Origin: JALYXS01 sp051003795
GTDB taxonomy: Bacteria; Acidobacteriota; Terriglobia; Bryobacterales; Bryobacteraceae
Direction of reading: 5' to 3'
NCBI GenBank assembly: GCA_051003795.1
Contig: JBPCKZ010000105.1
Span: forward strand, 1 to 5,955
DNA: 5,955 nucleotides
Of this stretch, positions 5,862-5,955 are shown piece after piece (within the stretch, counting starts at the first letter, position 1; every line of letters begins with the position of its first letter). The notes under the pieces are model-generated. The model made no database searches, was not told the DNA's origin, and saw only the letters and a program-made list of their open reading frames with translations. Made by a program: the position numbers and the translations under genes.

Positions 5862-5955
5862 GCGGACACTCGTGTCTGCCGTGTCCACACTCGTGTGGAC
5901 GCGGGTTTTCGAGCGGACGAGATCCTCGACCAGACTGTCCACACGAGTGTGGACA
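5862..5955. repeat. Cluster of three related palindromes, one pair inverted
   Basis: Three palindromes share the core ACACTCGTGT. The first (5862-5879) has arms GCGGACAC/GTGTCTGC with one mismatch. The second (5883-5900) has perfect 8-bp arms GTCCACAC/GTGTGGAC around TC. The third (5937-5954) has the same arms around GA, so it is the second in opposite orientation. Positions 5882-5900 and 5937-5955 are exact 19-bp reverse complements around a 36-nt spacer. The first two cores are offset by 21 bp, two helical turns. The set begins 6 bp after the Uma2 stop and reaches the window edge, so it may continue. Possible identities are a REP-like interspersed repeat, operator sites or an element end. 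Confidence 0.7.
5883..5909 (+). terminator. Possible intrinsic terminator after the Uma2 gene
   Basis: The 8-bp stem GTCCACAC/GTGTGGAC at 5883-5900 is followed by GCGGG and four T residues (5906-5909). The T-run is short and begins 5 nt after the stem, so this is a weak intrinsic terminator at best. The first palindrome lies just upstream, and GGACAC at 5864-5869 could pair with GTGTCC at 5881-5886 instead, giving mutually exclusive folds. Confidence 0.3.

Noticed and set aside
5738..5944. Small minus-strand ORF over the palindrome cluster
   Set aside because: Its N-terminal half is just translation of the inverted repeats and the rest is antisense to Uma2.
5862..5955. CRISPR array
   Set aside because: The repeats are short palindromes of mixed orientation at unequal spacing (21 and 54 bp), without regular unique spacers or cas genes.

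Overview
The window carries five protein genes and looks like chromosomal DNA from a GC-rich, Gram-negative, LPS-making bacterium. An Acidobacteriota member (Solibacter/Bryobacter-like) is my best guess. The reasons are an LpxL-type acyltransferase, a Tat-signal PIG-L protein, a stand-alone Uma2-family nuclease and a large PAS hybrid sensor kinase. This is inference from protein style; no rRNA or other taxonomic marker is present.

Layout. Positions 1-243 have no convincing gene. They hold a tandem 22-bp direct repeat (74-95, 99-120) that looks like the end of an insertion element, an inverted repeat at 115-153, and a good sigma70-like promoter (208-236) placed so that transcription would begin at or next to the ATG at 244. 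From there a two-gene plus-strand unit runs without a gap: a Tat-exported PIG-L-type zinc deacetylase (244-1191), then a LAT/APC-type amino-acid permease (1192-2556).

On the minus strand a second two-gene unit reads toward the permease: an LpxL/HtrB-like lipid A acyltransferase (5217-4333), then, 14 nt downstream with its Shine-Dalgarno overlapping the acyltransferase stop, a membrane hybrid sensor kinase/response regulator (4318-2483). The kinase and permease genes converge and overlap tail to tail by 74 bp, leaving no room for a terminator between them. A Uma2-family protein (5250-5855) diverges from the acyltransferase gene across only 32 bp, which contains overlapping -10-like hexamers on both strands. 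The window ends in a cluster of three related palindromes (5862-5955).

The most notable observation is in the sensor kinase. All ATP-binding boxes and the receiver phosphorylation site are intact, but the H-box phosphoacceptor histidine (normally HDFNN) is glycine (GDFNN). This takes at least two base changes from a His codon, so it is unlikely to be a single read error. The protein may be a histidine-less pseudo-kinase, a receiver phosphorylated in trans, or a regulator working through ATP binding. I see no evidence for a completely new multi-gene system. The other points worth a second look are the tail overlap, the predicted leaderless starts, the insertion-element scar next to a promoter, and the terminal palindrome cluster.
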